Source: Corbicula japonica
Taxonomy: Eukaryota; Mollusca; Bivalvia; Venerida; Cyrenidae
DNA length: 64,000 bases
Assembly (NCBI GenBank): GCA_038501625.1
Contig: JAZAYU010000359.1
Location: 62,001 to 126,000 of the forward strand
Direction: 5' to 3'
The translations under genes and the position numbers were made by a program. Below the pieces are notes generated by a model. That model was not told where the DNA came from. It saw nothing but the letters and a program-made list of their open reading frames with translations, and made no database searches. Shown here in pieces: positions 35,340 through 47,864 of this stretch (position 1 is its first letter; every line of letters begins with the position of its first letter).

Positions 35340-36590
35340 TATTTGAAATTTTTCCTATAATGATAAAATATGCAAAAATGAGGCATTTCTCTTTTGCATA
35401 ACGAATATTATCATAATGTTTTTATAAAAAAAAATAAATTTGTGCCAGTTAAGATCATGTTGACGGGTTTTTTGCGGTCTTCAGTCATCAAAAGTTACAT
35501 AGTTATAAAGTGTTGGCGTGAGTTTTAAGATTGTCCTGTGTTGGTGAAAATGGGACAAACATTGTTACAAAAACGATTGCAAAAAAACAATCGAATTTGA
35601 TTGCCGCACAGGAATTATGCATAATTAGTCTATGCTGATGTGGATGATGTAATATGTAGAAAATATGCATGCTTTTGAAATAATTGTTATGGTATGTTAA
35701 TATGTAAAGTTCATTTAATTACATTTTAGATATTCAAAATTTAATGTTGTGCACTTTGAACTTTTGACAAGTGTAGACCCTCATAATGAATTCAATACAC
35801 TTTAAACATGCAAACTTGAATTAGGACCTCAGAAAAATAATGGCTGGGTAATTCTACAAATAAATGTAGAAATGGGTTTATCAGTTAACATTATCATAAA
35901 CATTGGTCAAGAGCAACACTTCGGCGAGAGATTTATTAGCCCCCTAATTGACCCTATGCTGATAGTGAAAAGTGTCCGAATATCTGAGTGAAGCACAAAA
36001 CTGCTAGACTGAATTGCAAAAGACATCTGTGTTTTCCAAAGAGACAAATTTTTACCAGAAGTTGCTTCTGTAACAATGTTTAATTTGAGACACGACGAAG
36101 ATATGATTCTAAAAGGGGGAAACTGCTGCAAGAACTAAAGAATAATATTTATGTCAGTTTTTTTTTTATTTTTAATACATAGTGAAGCTGTGTACCCAAA
36201 TAGATTTATAATTATTGCTTACTTGCATTCAACACTTGATGCCAAAATCTTTAAGATCAAATTTGACAGAGTTATGCCGCTTCTTGTACATGGAATTTAT
36301 ATATATATATATATATTTGGCTTCTCCCATAATGTACTTTACTATAGCGTTGAGATTCTAGATTTTAACGATCTATTCCTGATATACGTATTCCTTTTTT
36401 TACAGAAGAAAGACCGTAAAGTTATTTAACATGATTTACCATTATCAAGTTGAGTTTCTAACCATGATAAGATTCCGAATTCCATCAAAAGGTTGTAATG
36501 ACAAATATTTTTCCCAAAAAAATAATTTTTTTACAAGCACTTGCTACTGTAACTTTTGAAGTTAAAGGCAGGGTGAAGTTGTGATTCCCA
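35340..36590. other. gene-free AT-rich DNA
   Basis: No family resemblance in any frame. A short TA microsatellite lies at 36,299-36,316. The 92-codon + frame at 36,151 is low-complexity Phe/Ile-rich translation of AT-rich DNA. Confidence 0.5.
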
Positions 36591-36604
36591 GTGATTAAAA
36601 TTGC

Positions 36605-37215
36605 TACAGTCCACACTCGTTGTGTCAAACTCGCTTAAGTGGAAACATCGGTTATCTCGAATTAATTTCACGGTCCCGTCAAAATTTGTTCTTTTTACAT
36701 ATAATATTACGCCGTTTAAGTCGAATTCGACTTAAACAATGTTTTGATAAGTCGAACTAAATTTTAAACCCGCCGGCTCAATTATCCTATTTAAAGACAT
36801 CGGATAAGTCGAAGTGTGAAAATCGACGCAGTCGAACAATGCGCGCGGTATCATCAAAGTGATAGCTGGTCTGGTGGGCAAACTGTCATGATTATTTAAT
36901 AATCAATAATGATTGTGTGTTTTGTAAAATGTTCACTCAATTAATGCATTTAGATATTTTAATGGCAATTAAAGACAAACAGCGATTAATTACGATAATG
37001 ATGTGACCATCGTGCCCTTAAAATATGCGAGCATCCCTTTACGAAAACACATGCAAAAATGACTGATCCAATTGTAGTAAATACTCCTCAACAAAAAAGG
37101 CACAAAAAGAACGCTCAAAGAGAAAGATTATGAAACAAGGTATGCGGCAATCATGGAGGTCGAGCGCGAGAACATTGATTATTTAACTTTCTGATGACGA
37201 TGAGAGTTAGTCTAT
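36605..37215 (+). pseudogene. pogo/Tigger-like element remnant
   Basis: A non-coding part at 36,605-36,850 has TTATCTCGAATTAA and repeated AAGTCGAA words, as found in the terminal regions of Tigger elements. It is followed by a coding relic at 37,060-37,200: an ATG with TDPIVVNTPQQK, a one-base frame change, then KRTLKEKDYETRYAAIMEVE, which resembles the N-terminal helix-turn-helix of pogo-type transposases. The frame then reaches Ser-Asp-Asp-Asp-Glu-Ser and a stop, like the acidic end of such proteins, so the catalytic DDE part appears to have been deleted. Confidence 0.55.
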
Positions 37216-37219
37216 GTAC

Positions 37220-39080
37220 ATGTACATGTAATAAATAAAATCAATTTCATAATTTGTTTTATTGTTTTGTTTTGGTATATACAAACAATGCTTGGTTTAA
37301 ATATTATTAGAATAATGCATTGAGATGTTAATGTATTTGATATTGGACATACAAACGCATATTCATGATAGATAAGAAGCATATACGGTATACTACAGAA
37401 ATAACTAATAAAGGAGCATGTTCACGAAGGCCTAATTTTTAATTTTTGTTACAAACATAAATTTTAATGCTGTTGAATACATCAGTGCTTACACTTAGAT
37501 ATCATAAAGTTTTATATTGAACACTGTTAGAGCAGTTCAAAAATGGACCATCAAAATTGCCCATACGCCGCTGAACATGGAATGGTATTAATCTGAAAAT
37601 ACCTCATTGAAGGTTCCATGTTCACCGCCATATGCATACCATCGTTTGGGCTGGATCAAAATTGTACTGTTTATTGGTGTAAATATTGAGTTGCGCTCAA
37701 CCCGGGGCTAGGCGGCGTGGGCAGTAATATGCAATCCCATTACTGCCCATGAACAGGCTCAATCAAACCGAGCCTGCAGTATTTTCATATTTGTCGAGTT
37801 CGGTGGCTTTCAAAGTTCCCTTTTTTTCTACTTAAATTATGAAAATATGCAAAAAATCCCATTTTTGTTCATTTTCAAAGCAGATTTTAGAGGAATTTAA
37901 TATGGGGGAAATTCTCGACCAAAACCAAAATTTGACCATGAACTGAGCATGTCTGAGTATAATTAAAAATGTATGAATTATTTTGGTCGAGGCCTGTACC
38001 CCATATGAAAATCACCAAAATATGTTGGAAATTTAACATAAAATTGCATTTTTGCAAACATTTTCAAATTTCAGACACATTTGACATACTTATTTTATCT
38101 TTTATTTTGGTTTATTTGTTCATCTTCACATTTTATCTTTTCAAGAAAGCAACCATTATATATTATAAAAAGCACACTTCCAGTGATGAAAATGCAATTT
38201 ACAAAAATCTGAGATACGTGTAATTTTAGGCCAATTTTGAGCCTTTGTGAATCTACCATCTACCCCTTTTAAAATGAAAAGTGCAAAACATGATCGCAAA
38301 TGTGCCATCTGACCTAGATCTACACAATTACTCATGTAATATATAATTGTATCTATGGAGTAAAGGATTAACATTTTTTGATGCAGTTGTGGATCTTCAC
38401 TGTTTGCTTTTAGATCCTTTACATAAAGAAGCAAACATAGTAGATCCAGACTGTATACATTTTAACTTTTGCAGGCTTATTTGACTCTAATTTTTTGCTC
38501 CTGATTAAATGCATATCAATGGAGAAAAGGTTTTGAGTGCACTAAACAATTGCAAGTGATGAATTTTAAAAATAACAACATGTATTTGAGAATGTCTTTG
38601 AATGATCCTTTAATATTTTTATTGATGTGTGTTAAAATTTCTTTCATTTTTATATAAAAAATTAGATAAATATACCGGTAATAGTAAAGAAGTGGTGTTC
38701 ATGAAAAGTGAAATTCTTCAATACAGGCATTTGATGTTTTTTAATATCTTGTGGCAAATTTAAAGTTCATGTTCACCACATTTGGAGTAAATGTTTATTA
38801 AAGGGTTAATGAACTTTTTTGTCACATCTTTATTAATTTTGGTGTTCAGAAATTTCTTTGGTATTTTGGGGAGAATAGTTCATGCTATTCCCAGGTATTT
38901 CTTGTTCAAATAATTCAGACTTTATACTATGTCTTTCTTTTTCTTTCATTAATATCATTTTAAAAAATCTAACTATTTTACATACCCAAGTGAAGCCACT
39001 GGGCTTCAAAAGTGAAGCCACTGGGCTTCAAACACTTAAATCAACCCAGATGTTTTCCATACCCAAATGAAAGCCATCAG
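37220..39080. other. gene-free AT-rich DNA with minor repeats
   Basis: There is a 21-bp unit with GTGAAGCCACTGGGCTTCAA in two copies at 38,990-39,031 and a weak R2 trace at 38,270-38,440 (CCATCTGACCTAGATCTACA). Other frames have no resemblance to known proteins. Confidence 0.5.
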
Positions 39081-39084
39081 ATAT

Positions 39085-39255
39085 GGACTAGATCTTAAAC
39101 CATTCTGTCCGATCAGAACGTAACAGCTTGCATTTAGATTTTTCAGGTTATTTCTGAGAAATCGTTAACAATTAAGATCCAGATCATATGACACAGATGT
39201 GGTAGCTGATCTGGTTCTATACTGGTAGCTCATGTGATAAAAGGCATATTATATG
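39085..39255 (+). repeat. GATCAG-rich repeat R2 copy
   Basis: TCCGATCAGAACG, CAGGTTATTTCTGAGAAA, AGATCCAGATCATATGACAC and GCTGATCTGGTTCTATACTG occur in the order seen in the copy at 47,610-47,860. Confidence 0.7.
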
Positions 39256-39440
39256 GAAAATGTTAAATTTAATGTTTACAAGATGAATAATTTCTCAACT
39301 CTTCCTGTCATATTTCAGGTCCAGGTGATGCTAGAAAGACGACACAGTCAATCATGGGTTAGTGCAGCTTTGACAGCAGTATCACAATTAAGTGTCTGAT
39401 TCAAAGACTGGCACCATGCAAACAAAAGTACTCTTAGACT

Positions 39441-39616
39441 AGTAGGTTTATGGTTTTATTTTTATTAAAATTATTTTATAGTATTGTAGCTCATAAACTT
39501 CCTTAACACATCTCAAATCTTGTAGGTTTATGGTGTTATTTTTATTAAAATTCTTTTCTTATTAATAAACATAGTATTGGAACTTATAAATTTTCTTAAC
39601 ACATCTCAAATCTTTT
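39441..39616. repeat. tandem duplication of an 83-93-bp segment
   Basis: GTAGGTTTATGGTTTTATTT to AACACATCTCAAATCTT occurs at 39,441-39,523 and again at 39,524-39,616, the second copy carrying a short insertion. Confidence 0.85.
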
Positions 39617-40439
39617 ACCATTTTAAATACCATTGTATCTGAATAATTTTTCAATGACAGATATTTTATTTTAAAAGTTGTATTTGTATTTCTATATGTG
39701 CAATACAGGTGAAGGTTATTCAGTGTTTAAACTTACATAAATGTGGTTCATCATTAATATTAATATTTTACTTTTTCAGATAGTCTGCAACTTCAGCTGT
39801 CTGCGGCATGATTTGAAACGCCTCCACTGTATTTGAATCCTTCATCACAAGTTGGATCATACAAAGCGTTTATATTTTGATAGTTTTCTCTGTCAATGTG
39901 GAAAATCTGCAAAATAAACTAAATAAATTAATGGGTAATGTATCATTAATTCTCACAAGTGGTTGGAAAGAGCCAAACAACTACTCAGCAACTTTTATGG
40001 GCGATGCTGTGTGAAAATATTAAGTTGTTGATGAACATATAAGGTTTTCTTTGAAGAGTTTGACTTTTGCTGTTTAATTGTTTTTATGTGACCAGATCTT
40101 CCGCTGCAATTGTTGGACAACATACCACCAAAGACTGACAGATTGAACCACAGACTGTCTACACATATATATTTAAAAACTTACTTTGCAACATGCCAAC
40201 ATAATGCTTTGTTTAAGTTTAATTGGAAAACTTGTAATGCTCTGAAAGATATTAAATGAAGAATTCAGTCTCCAAGAATGTGTGTGTGTGTGGAAGAAGA
40301 GTAGAATAAAATGACAATTCGAAATACTTCAGAAAATCACACGATCACTATGTACCATCTGATTGGTACAGAAAGAGGGGTATCTTAGTTAAATGCTTCT
40401 TAACAGATAGAAAACAAATTTGTGAAAATGTAAAAAAGG

Positions 40440-40620
40440 TATTTCTCTGTTTTAATCCTTTCCTCTTTAAATACGCATGTGAGACCAGTGTAGGTCCAGA
40501 TCAGCTGGCACATCAGTGTCAACAGATCAGGATTTGCACTGGTCGCAATGTGATCAGAAACAACCTAATGAATAAAAAAGCGAAAAGTTTAGATCCTCAT
40601 CAGACAGCATTGCATCTATA
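40440..40620 (+). repeat. GATCAG-rich repeat R2 copy
   Basis: GAGACCAGTGTAGGTCCAGA, CAGCTGGCACATCAGTG, ATCAGGATTTGCACTGGTCG and AGATCCTCATCAGACAGCAT identify it. It runs directly into the tandem array that follows. Confidence 0.75.
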
Positions 40621-41090
40621 GGATGCGTTTTTGTATGAGTATTGTAGACAAAATTGTTACTGTTACATATGTTCTTGACCATTACATCCATAGGATGTGT
40701 TTTTGTATGAGTTACATGTATGTGAGATTTATGAAGACATAATTGTTATATTTACATATGGTCTTGAGAATTGCATCCCTAGTACGCATTTTTTGTATGA
40801 GTTACGTGTCAGTAATGTTGACAAAACTGTTATTTTTGCATATGAGCATTGCATACCTAGGACACATTATTTGTTTAAGATGAACGGAGTTCTGTTGACA
40901 AACATTTTATTTTCCATATTTTTACTAATGTTTTTTTTACGTACAATCTATTAAAAGCCAGAATGGGTCATCGGCAAAAGAAAAAAAGGCTGATGACCGC
41001 CTTTGGCTTTCAGTAGATGGATTATGTTTTTGATCATTGCATTGGACACATTTTTTGTAGTTATGTGTCAGCATTGTTGACAAAATTATG
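40605..41090. repeat. degenerate 77-90-bp tandem array
   Basis: About five copies of a unit with GCATCCATAGGATGTGTTTT, TGTATGAGTTA and CATATG, at roughly 40,607, 40,685, 40,774, 40,851 and 41,036. The 85-codon + frame here, with its repeated peptide, is a product of this array. Confidence 0.75.
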
Positions 41091-41124
41091 CCTCAAAGAC
41101 CTCGGATGCAGTACAAAATGAATC

Positions 41125-41560
41125 ACTATCATAACTCTTGACTTCAATATGTATGCATTTTTGCATGTGCGACTAGTGTAGATCTCGATTATTTCGCACA
41201 TTTGTAATATCTGATCGTCCTTAGGACATTCACTATTTTCATTTTGGTTAGAAATGATACAAATATAAGAATGCGAAGAGTGTAGATCATGATCAGATGG
41301 GACAACTGTGCCCGCTGATCAAATTCTACACTGTTTAATTTTCAATAAAGTTGTATAGATCTATCAAGTAAAGGGTAAATACCAGTATAGCTTTAATAAG
41401 ATAGCACTAAAAAGATATCAAACTGTTTGTTTAATGATTTATTAGGTTATTTCTGACCAGAAAGCAAACAGTGTAGATCCTGTTTACATGGCATGTGTGT
41501 TCTGCCTGACCATGATCTGCAATAAAATTTTGCATATATACTCGTATAGAAAAGCAATAT
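41125..41560 (+). repeat. two GATCAG-rich repeat R2 copies
   Basis: The first (about 41,150-41,380) has GTGTAGATCATGATCAGATG and GTGCCCGCTGATCAAATTCT. The second (about 41,425-41,545) has TTAGGTTATTTCTGACC, GTGTAGATCCTG and CTGACCATGATCTGC. Confidence 0.7.
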
Positions 41561-41800
41561 ATGCATATCAGGAATCGCCACACTCAAAAAACACAGCCTC
41601 CCCACGCAGCGAAAATGAAGAGAGGAAGAGAGAGAGCGCATGATTTATATTATGTATGTCAATTCAAATAGGACGCCACAAACAATTAACAAAGAAGAGA
41701 ACCTTTGGGGAAACCGCCTTGGACAGGTCAGTGGCAAAACAAATTGCCACTGGGGGTTTAAACCAGGGTCTAGGGTGACCAATTATAAATATAGAGGAAA
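41560..41800 (-). repeat. dispersed repeat R1, copy 3 (inverse)
   Basis: CATATCAGGAATCGCCACAC, a GAGAGA tract, GACGCCACAAACAATTAAC, GGGGAAACCGCCTTGG and TTGCCACTGGGGGTTTAAAC are the reverse complement of the copy at 10,850-11,150. It shows high similarity, suggesting fairly recent activity. Confidence 0.8.
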
Positions 41801-42243
41801 GGGATAATTAAAAATGGTTTATTTGATTTTACAAAGGTATATTTACTAATGAATAACATAGGATTATTGAGTGGTTATTCAAATGTGACTGATTTTACAG
41901 TTGTTTAAGGTAACTTCGATTTTTTAAATTTTATTTGTGAAATAAATCTTTGTGCAATACCAAGAATTATTAGAATTTACTTTATAGTGGCAATTATCAC
42001 CACTTAATGCTAAGACCGCCTTTTGGACTGGGAAACAGTGGTTATTATAGTTGAGTGGTCTTATATTTTGGGGAGGTATATCAAAACTATAAAATAGGAT
42101 ACTTACTATGAAGGTGGTCTTAATATCAGTGTGGTCTAAATTAGGGGGTTTACCGTACAGTGTATATACACTCCTTGCCAATAGAAAAATTACACTTTGA
42201 TAATTACTTTGAAAATAACTAATGGCTGCAAGTAATTGATTAA

Positions 42244-43005
42244 GGTAAGACCTGTGTAATAGGCACTTTTAAGAATCCAACATCTGATTATATTTTCATC
42301 AACTGCTTCATACCACTGACTTGTATGCAAAATGTTAATGATTTTCACCGTGTAGTTTTTGAGAATTTTAGCTTTTTTTATTTAAAAAAGTGAGAAAAAC
42401 GTGAAAGTATCCAAATTCTTTAATCGGTGACAAAATTTTTTATTATTGATAAATTCAACCTTAATTTTTTTACAGTTTATCCAAAATATGTTATATTTTA
42501 CTAAACCAATTTAAGATATAATATATAAATACAGAATTTATCTTAAAATGACATTTTTTACCAAATAAATTTTTAAAAATGCATTTTTTATATTTCACGA
42601 GACTAAATAAATGAAAATTGTGCAAAATCCTGATTGGTGCAATATACCAAACTTTACTATTTTTTAACTATATACCTTAAACAAAATTTAAACAAAATTT
42701 CAGAGAAGTTTACCGTCCAGTTTTAGAAATTTTCAAATTGATGACTTGAATAAACACTATTCTGATAGCGAAAACCCCTTTAATCTTGATTATTTTGCTA
42801 TTTTTAGTTTAAATCATGAGAATTTTATATTCAATGACAGAATTACACAGGAAAAAAAAGAAATATGCCAATTATTTAAGCTCTAGGCTTACAACAAAAA
42901 AACCGCCAGTCCTCTTGCATGACAGAAATCTACCCTAATTTACTACTATAGTTACCTCCCTTGGATACTCTTCGGGATAAAGGTATTCATTACACAGGTC
43001 TTACC
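42244..43005. mobile_element. TTAA-flanked TIR element, second family
   Basis: A 762-bp non-coding element with perfect-looking ends GGTAAGACCTGTGTAAT and ATTACACAGGTCTTACC, bounded by TTAA at 42,240-42,243 and 43,006-43,009. It is AT-rich inside with no transposase. Its ends differ from the 7.4-8.9-kb TTAA elements, so it is a separate family. Confidence 0.85.
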
Positions 43006-43734
43006 TTAAATTTGAATGGTTTTATAGGAATTTCTACTTATGATGAATTTTGAAACAACTACTATGTTGCCACCATTCTGTCGATTTCAAGTTGCATGGT
43101 TTCCATTTTGTTGATTTCTTTTTTCCATTTTCAAAGGTTGAGAAAATAAACGCCAGAGTTTGTCTTAAAGAAAACATTGGAAACTTTCAATTGTTAAGCT
43201 AATTCAGCAGAAACAAAAAAAAATGATGACAGTGAGTTACCCAAAATTGCAAGAATGTACTAGTGCTGTTTCAATACATCAATGCAAATGGTAAAAGTGG
43301 TAACTTTTTATTTGAGGTTAGTATACATAATAGTATATGAATACAGAATTTTAAATATAATGCTTCTAAAATATCAATTATGTTCACCATATCCATAATC
43401 TGTAATATAAAATAAAACATTACAACATAATGAAATTAGTTTTTAGTTATATTCATTTGCTTAAATGCTGACATCAAACATGTTAAGAAGATGCCAATAG
43501 AATGTTAATGAGCAGCCATTGTTCACTGTAGTTTTAGTTTTCGGTTGTCGATTACGAGAGAGGCAGTGCCTTAGTTCATATTACACTACTTATCTGTAAA
43601 CAAATGAAGTATTCATGACTAAATAAAATGTATTTCATAATTAGGAGTGTTTTGAAATAAGTAAAAATATAAATAATAACATGATATGACTTATAAGTAT
43701 TATAATAAATAAACAAGTATACTTATTAAAAATT

Positions 43735-43955
43735 TACTATTCGAGGGTTCTAAACCGCCCTAGAGACATGTCTTTTTTATTGTAAAATGAGGAATGATTT
43801 GTTTTCTATTATAACTTGCAAATCAATAATATTCTCACGTTTATTCAAACATTTTCTTCAAATCATATTAATATAACATACAAAAATTGACGTAAACGTA
43901 ACGGACCCCAAAATGGGAAAATGTCTCTAGTGGCGGTTTTGAACTTTTGAGTAGT
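43735..43955. mobile_element. small TIR element
   Basis: The left end GGTTCTAAACCGCCCTAGAG with ACATG and the right end ATGTCTCTAGTGGCGGTTTTG with AAC are inverted over about 25 bp or more. The interior is about 150 bp of AT-rich sequence. The target duplication is not resolved. Confidence 0.6.
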
Positions 43956-44514
43956 GTATTTTTTATTATATATCTATAATGTTTATACGTATAAAGGTAT
44001 GCAAGAATTATTTTCATACGAATATTCACAGAAACACGTAACTGTCTCATGTCGCAGAAAATCGCTGTCTTTTCTTTATTTATTATCTCACCTTTATTTA
44101 AATTGCAGTTATAAAAGTCTGAAAAACTGAACTGTTTCAAGATATTGTAAATTTTTAAACGGCACTGTCAGTTGTTCAGCCCTACGTCAGTAAACTGTGT
44201 TTATAATTTTACAAGTAGCCATACAAACAATGCAATGGTGCGTCATTTTCCATACGAAATTCACTAAAATTCTTTACAATGTGGTCCCGTTTACGTTAAG
44301 CGATGTTGCCATAGAGACAGCAATATTACTTGTGAAATAAATGCAATACCGCCAAATCAGCAAAATCAGAAAGTTTCTTTGCGTTTGTACAATTTAAAAA
44401 TAAATTGTAGAACTTTCTGCAAACTTTTTAAACACCCTCTTATATCATATCTCTTTCCGACTATAGAAAAACTGATTACGTTTATTTGGACTGAAAAGTA
44501 CTAACATGTATTAT

Positions 44515-46785
44515 ACAGAATCGACCCTATGATTTCGACGCGCATGAGCAAAAAGGAGTTACTAGAAACTTTGAAACCGTGTAGCAAAAATAAGGCTTCT
44601 GATTGGACCATGTGACATTCATCCGGGTGCAATAGTCTTTTGTGCTTACTTCCGGATTAAAAAACTGAAAAGCCGCCATTTTGTTTCTCGATTCACATTT
44701 TCAGAACTTCTTCTTCCATAATGTTAGATAACAATTAAGATTAAACTCGCCTAAAAATTAAGGCAAATAAGTTTCTACATTGATTAAAACCTAATATTGT
44801 AACAGAGTTAGAGTCTAACAGTAGACTCCACCGTAGCGATGCGCATTACGGTAGTTGTTCGAATTTTGGTTAATTAATTAAAATACAGAGTGGCAAAGAG
44901 ACAATTACACCGGTTTCCCTAACATTCTAAACATTGGAAATTTACGACGTTTTTATTTATTTCTTTACTGCAATCATCAACAAGAACAGTGAGTTTAACA
45001 TTTCAGATTAGATAGTAATATCGATTGCTTTCGTTTTAATTTGGTGTGGGAAAGCGATTAGGTGTTGCGTTGAATTAAGTTCAGTCCAGTCTACAAAATC
45101 TTAAGAGTTAATTCAACGCAATAACTAATCGTCAAATGAAATCTGACCCGCTTGAAGATTTGTATTCATGATCAGGACTCGAACCCAAGGTTTGCAGATA
45201 TAGCATAAAGCTATTCTGCTAAATTGAGTTGTTTGAGGCATGGTAAAGCTGTGTTTACCATGATAACGCTTCATTGACAAAAAATAAAAATTTGTATAGC
45301 TACATTGCATAAAAAATGAGGCATAGTGTAGAATTATTTAAATAGGAAGCACGGCGAAGCCGTGTTTACCACTTATTATTTATTTCAGATTTTAGGAATA
45401 ATATATAGAGTCTGTCAAACAAGTAACTGTTACAAGTTCAAAAATGTTGCTTGTGAAGCCGCGTTGACCATTAATTAATTGGTATAAATTTGAAAATTTA
45501 TTTATTTTATTTAGTTTTCACAATCCAATAGTTTGTGTAAAGCTTTTGTATACATGCCTTGGTCCAGATGTTTGAGTGTAATTATCGCTACAGACTTCCC
45601 GAAAGTTGTAAAAAAAAGTGTCAGACATGAGGTCAGACAAGATGTGAAAATCTGTCTGACCGAAACAATTTCTGTCTGACTGAAACATATAACACATTAA
45701 ATAATCAAAACACAGTATTAACGGTGTTTTATTGTTTTTTCAGCGGCACAAATTGTCATTATGGCGAATACGTAAAATAGTTCATTCGGATATCCTCACT
45801 CATTTCCCTCGGAACAGTCTCGAAACAAAACAGCGAGTAAAATTGTAATTTAGCGGGTAAAATTGGAATTTGCCGATCAAAATTTTGCCGGATATTCGGT
45901 CTTACAACATTGAAAATCACATCAGGCCAGTCCAAATTTTACCGGCCAGGTCCGACGGTCCGGCGACTTTAAGGAAGTCTTTCACAAAGAAAATAATTTA
46001 TGTCATCGGAAGGTATATGCATGCATTGGGCAAATAATATCGTTTAGAAATTTTTTTTATAATTTGTATTTCAGTTTGAAGTATACATATAAAAGATGCG
46101 TGACAAATATGGTTCAAAGAACATGAAACTGGAATAGGAGAAAAATTAGACTACCGGAGAGGTAATTTTTCTAATTTACCCTTAATAAACAGTACAAACA
46201 CTCAAACAGCACAGAATTTGCCCTTCCTTTACATGACTATGCATGGCTGGACAAACCCACTAGCCCGACACCATGGACAAGCTGAAAATTGTATCGGACA
46301 ATCCCAAAATATCTGATTGCTTGTCCGTGGGCTAGCTCATTTTTTTTAGTGTAGACTAGTTTAAACGTTAATTTGATATGCGTCATTTTCTTTTAGCACC
46401 ATATGCATATCATATTACAACAGCAATGTGTTTATAACAAACTAACATGTTTTCAGATCTATTTTAACATTATCAATCAGGGAAGGGCACACGATAATGT
46501 TGAAAGAACTTCATGCCCAACCCTTTTTGCTTTTCTAATTATTGCTCATATGTATCTAAATATACCTATAAAAACACAATAGCAAATAAAATATGTTTAA
46601 ACTTAAACTAAAAACATTGTCAAGCCCCCATGTAACGCTTCCTCTTGAATTTCCTGTTGTTTTTTTTTTCTTTACTGTTAATACTGACTAATCAGAATTT
46701 GCTTATTTGCGCAAAGGTGGGACTAGCTGAAATGTTTACCAAGCTAGTTCTGGACTAGTTACTAAAAATCTAAATTTGTCCAGCC
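44515..46785 (+). repeat. 2-kb dispersed repeat, copy 2 (empty foldback site)
   Basis: Aligns with 23,355-25,288 followed directly by 33,489-33,640. At the point where copy 1 holds the foldback element, this copy reads straight through CAAGCCCCCATGTAACGCTT (46,621-46,640), giving an empty site. Differences: copy 1 has about 36 extra bp after GACGCGC; copy 2 has about 145 extra bp (46,476-46,620) just before the empty site, and a TIR-like insert at 45,592-45,980. No coding frame is recognisable. Confidence 0.82.
45592..45980. mobile_element. candidate TIR element within the dispersed repeat
   Basis: AGACTTCCCGAAAGTTG at the left and CGACTTTAAGGAAGTCT at the right are inverted with a few mismatches. 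The interior is GC-richer, with CTGTCTGACCGAAAC-type repeats and CGGCCAGGTCCGACGGTCC. It is absent from copy 1 of the surrounding repeat, which supports an insertion. Confidence 0.5.
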
Positions 46786-47024
46786 CTGCTGAGTATGGTG
46801 TACCATAATCTCTGGCATGTTCACTCAACATACCTGAACATGCCAAATTTTTGGAAGACACAGAGTCAAACGCCACAAAGTTTCTCTGCGGACCATGTTG
46901 TACATACATGATGGGTCCCTGTGGTCACTTATTTAATCCTTTATTTATTGGATAAATCTCATAATCTTGATCAATTTTTTTAGAAAGAAAACAATGTTGT
47001 TTCAGTTTTCACAGTTAATAACTT

Positions 47025-47150
47025 AACCTACTTCATGGACACACTTTTATACCACAAATGGTCAGCGCATGTAAATCCAGATCAGATGGCATAGATGTAG
47101 ATTCAGATTAGCTGGCACATTTTTTGTGGTCTTTAAAATGTGATAACACT
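47025..47150 (+). repeat. GATCAG-rich repeat R2, short copy
   Basis: AAATCCAGATCAGATGGCAT and GATTCAGATTAGCTGGCACA match the family. Confidence 0.6.
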
Positions 47151-47609
47151 CTGGTTTTATGCTAATCTTGTGTAGGAATTAAGATGGCATGAAATTTTTC
47201 ATCATTACTATCTTCCTTTTATGTGATTTGAATAAAAAAATCTACATGTAATAAATAAATTATGGCAACAGTATGAATTGTTCACTGTTAACTGCAACAG
47301 CAATTTATATACATCTTCATAAGCCACAAAAGGTACTGTATAACTGACTTACTAGTTATCAGAGAAGATTAAAAATAAAACATTTATTTTCAGAGATGTG
47401 TATCACCAAGGTTATGAAACCTATAGATACTTATGCAGAATTTGTAGACAGCTATGGCACAGGATATGAACATTACCTTGTAAACAGATACACGGTTTGC
47501 ATAAATTTTCTTTATTTTCATTTATCAAAGCTGCATGAATGTATAATAGACATCACACTGAATCTATCGGTGCATAAATGTAAGTAATTATGTTATTTTT
47601 TTTTACATT

Positions 47610-47860
47610 TTACTTCATGAATACACCCTTTATCACATTAGTGACCAATGTATATCCAGTTCAGCAGGCTCATCTGTGCAGTCTGATCAGGATCTAGACT
47701 GTTTAAGTTTAGATTCATGAGGTTATTTCTGACCAAGAAGCAACCTGTTTAGATCCAGATCAGACACCAAAAAATGTTCGGCTGACGTGGAACTATACTG
47801 TTGTCCATGTGATTTAAAGAGACTCCATAGAGTAAGTCAGGAGTCAGGATAACTGAAGTA
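47610..47860 (+). repeat. GATCAG-rich repeat R2, long copy
   Basis: One of the most complete copies. In order: GTGACCAATGTATATCCAGT, CAGCAGGCTCATCTGTGCAG, TCTGATCAGGATCTAGACTG, GAGGTTATTTCTGACC and TAGATCCAGATCAGACACC. The centre is an imperfect palindrome (CTGATC..GATCAG spacing), so a non-autonomous foldback or SINE-like origin is possible. Confidence 0.75.
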
Positions 47861-47864
47861 ATTA

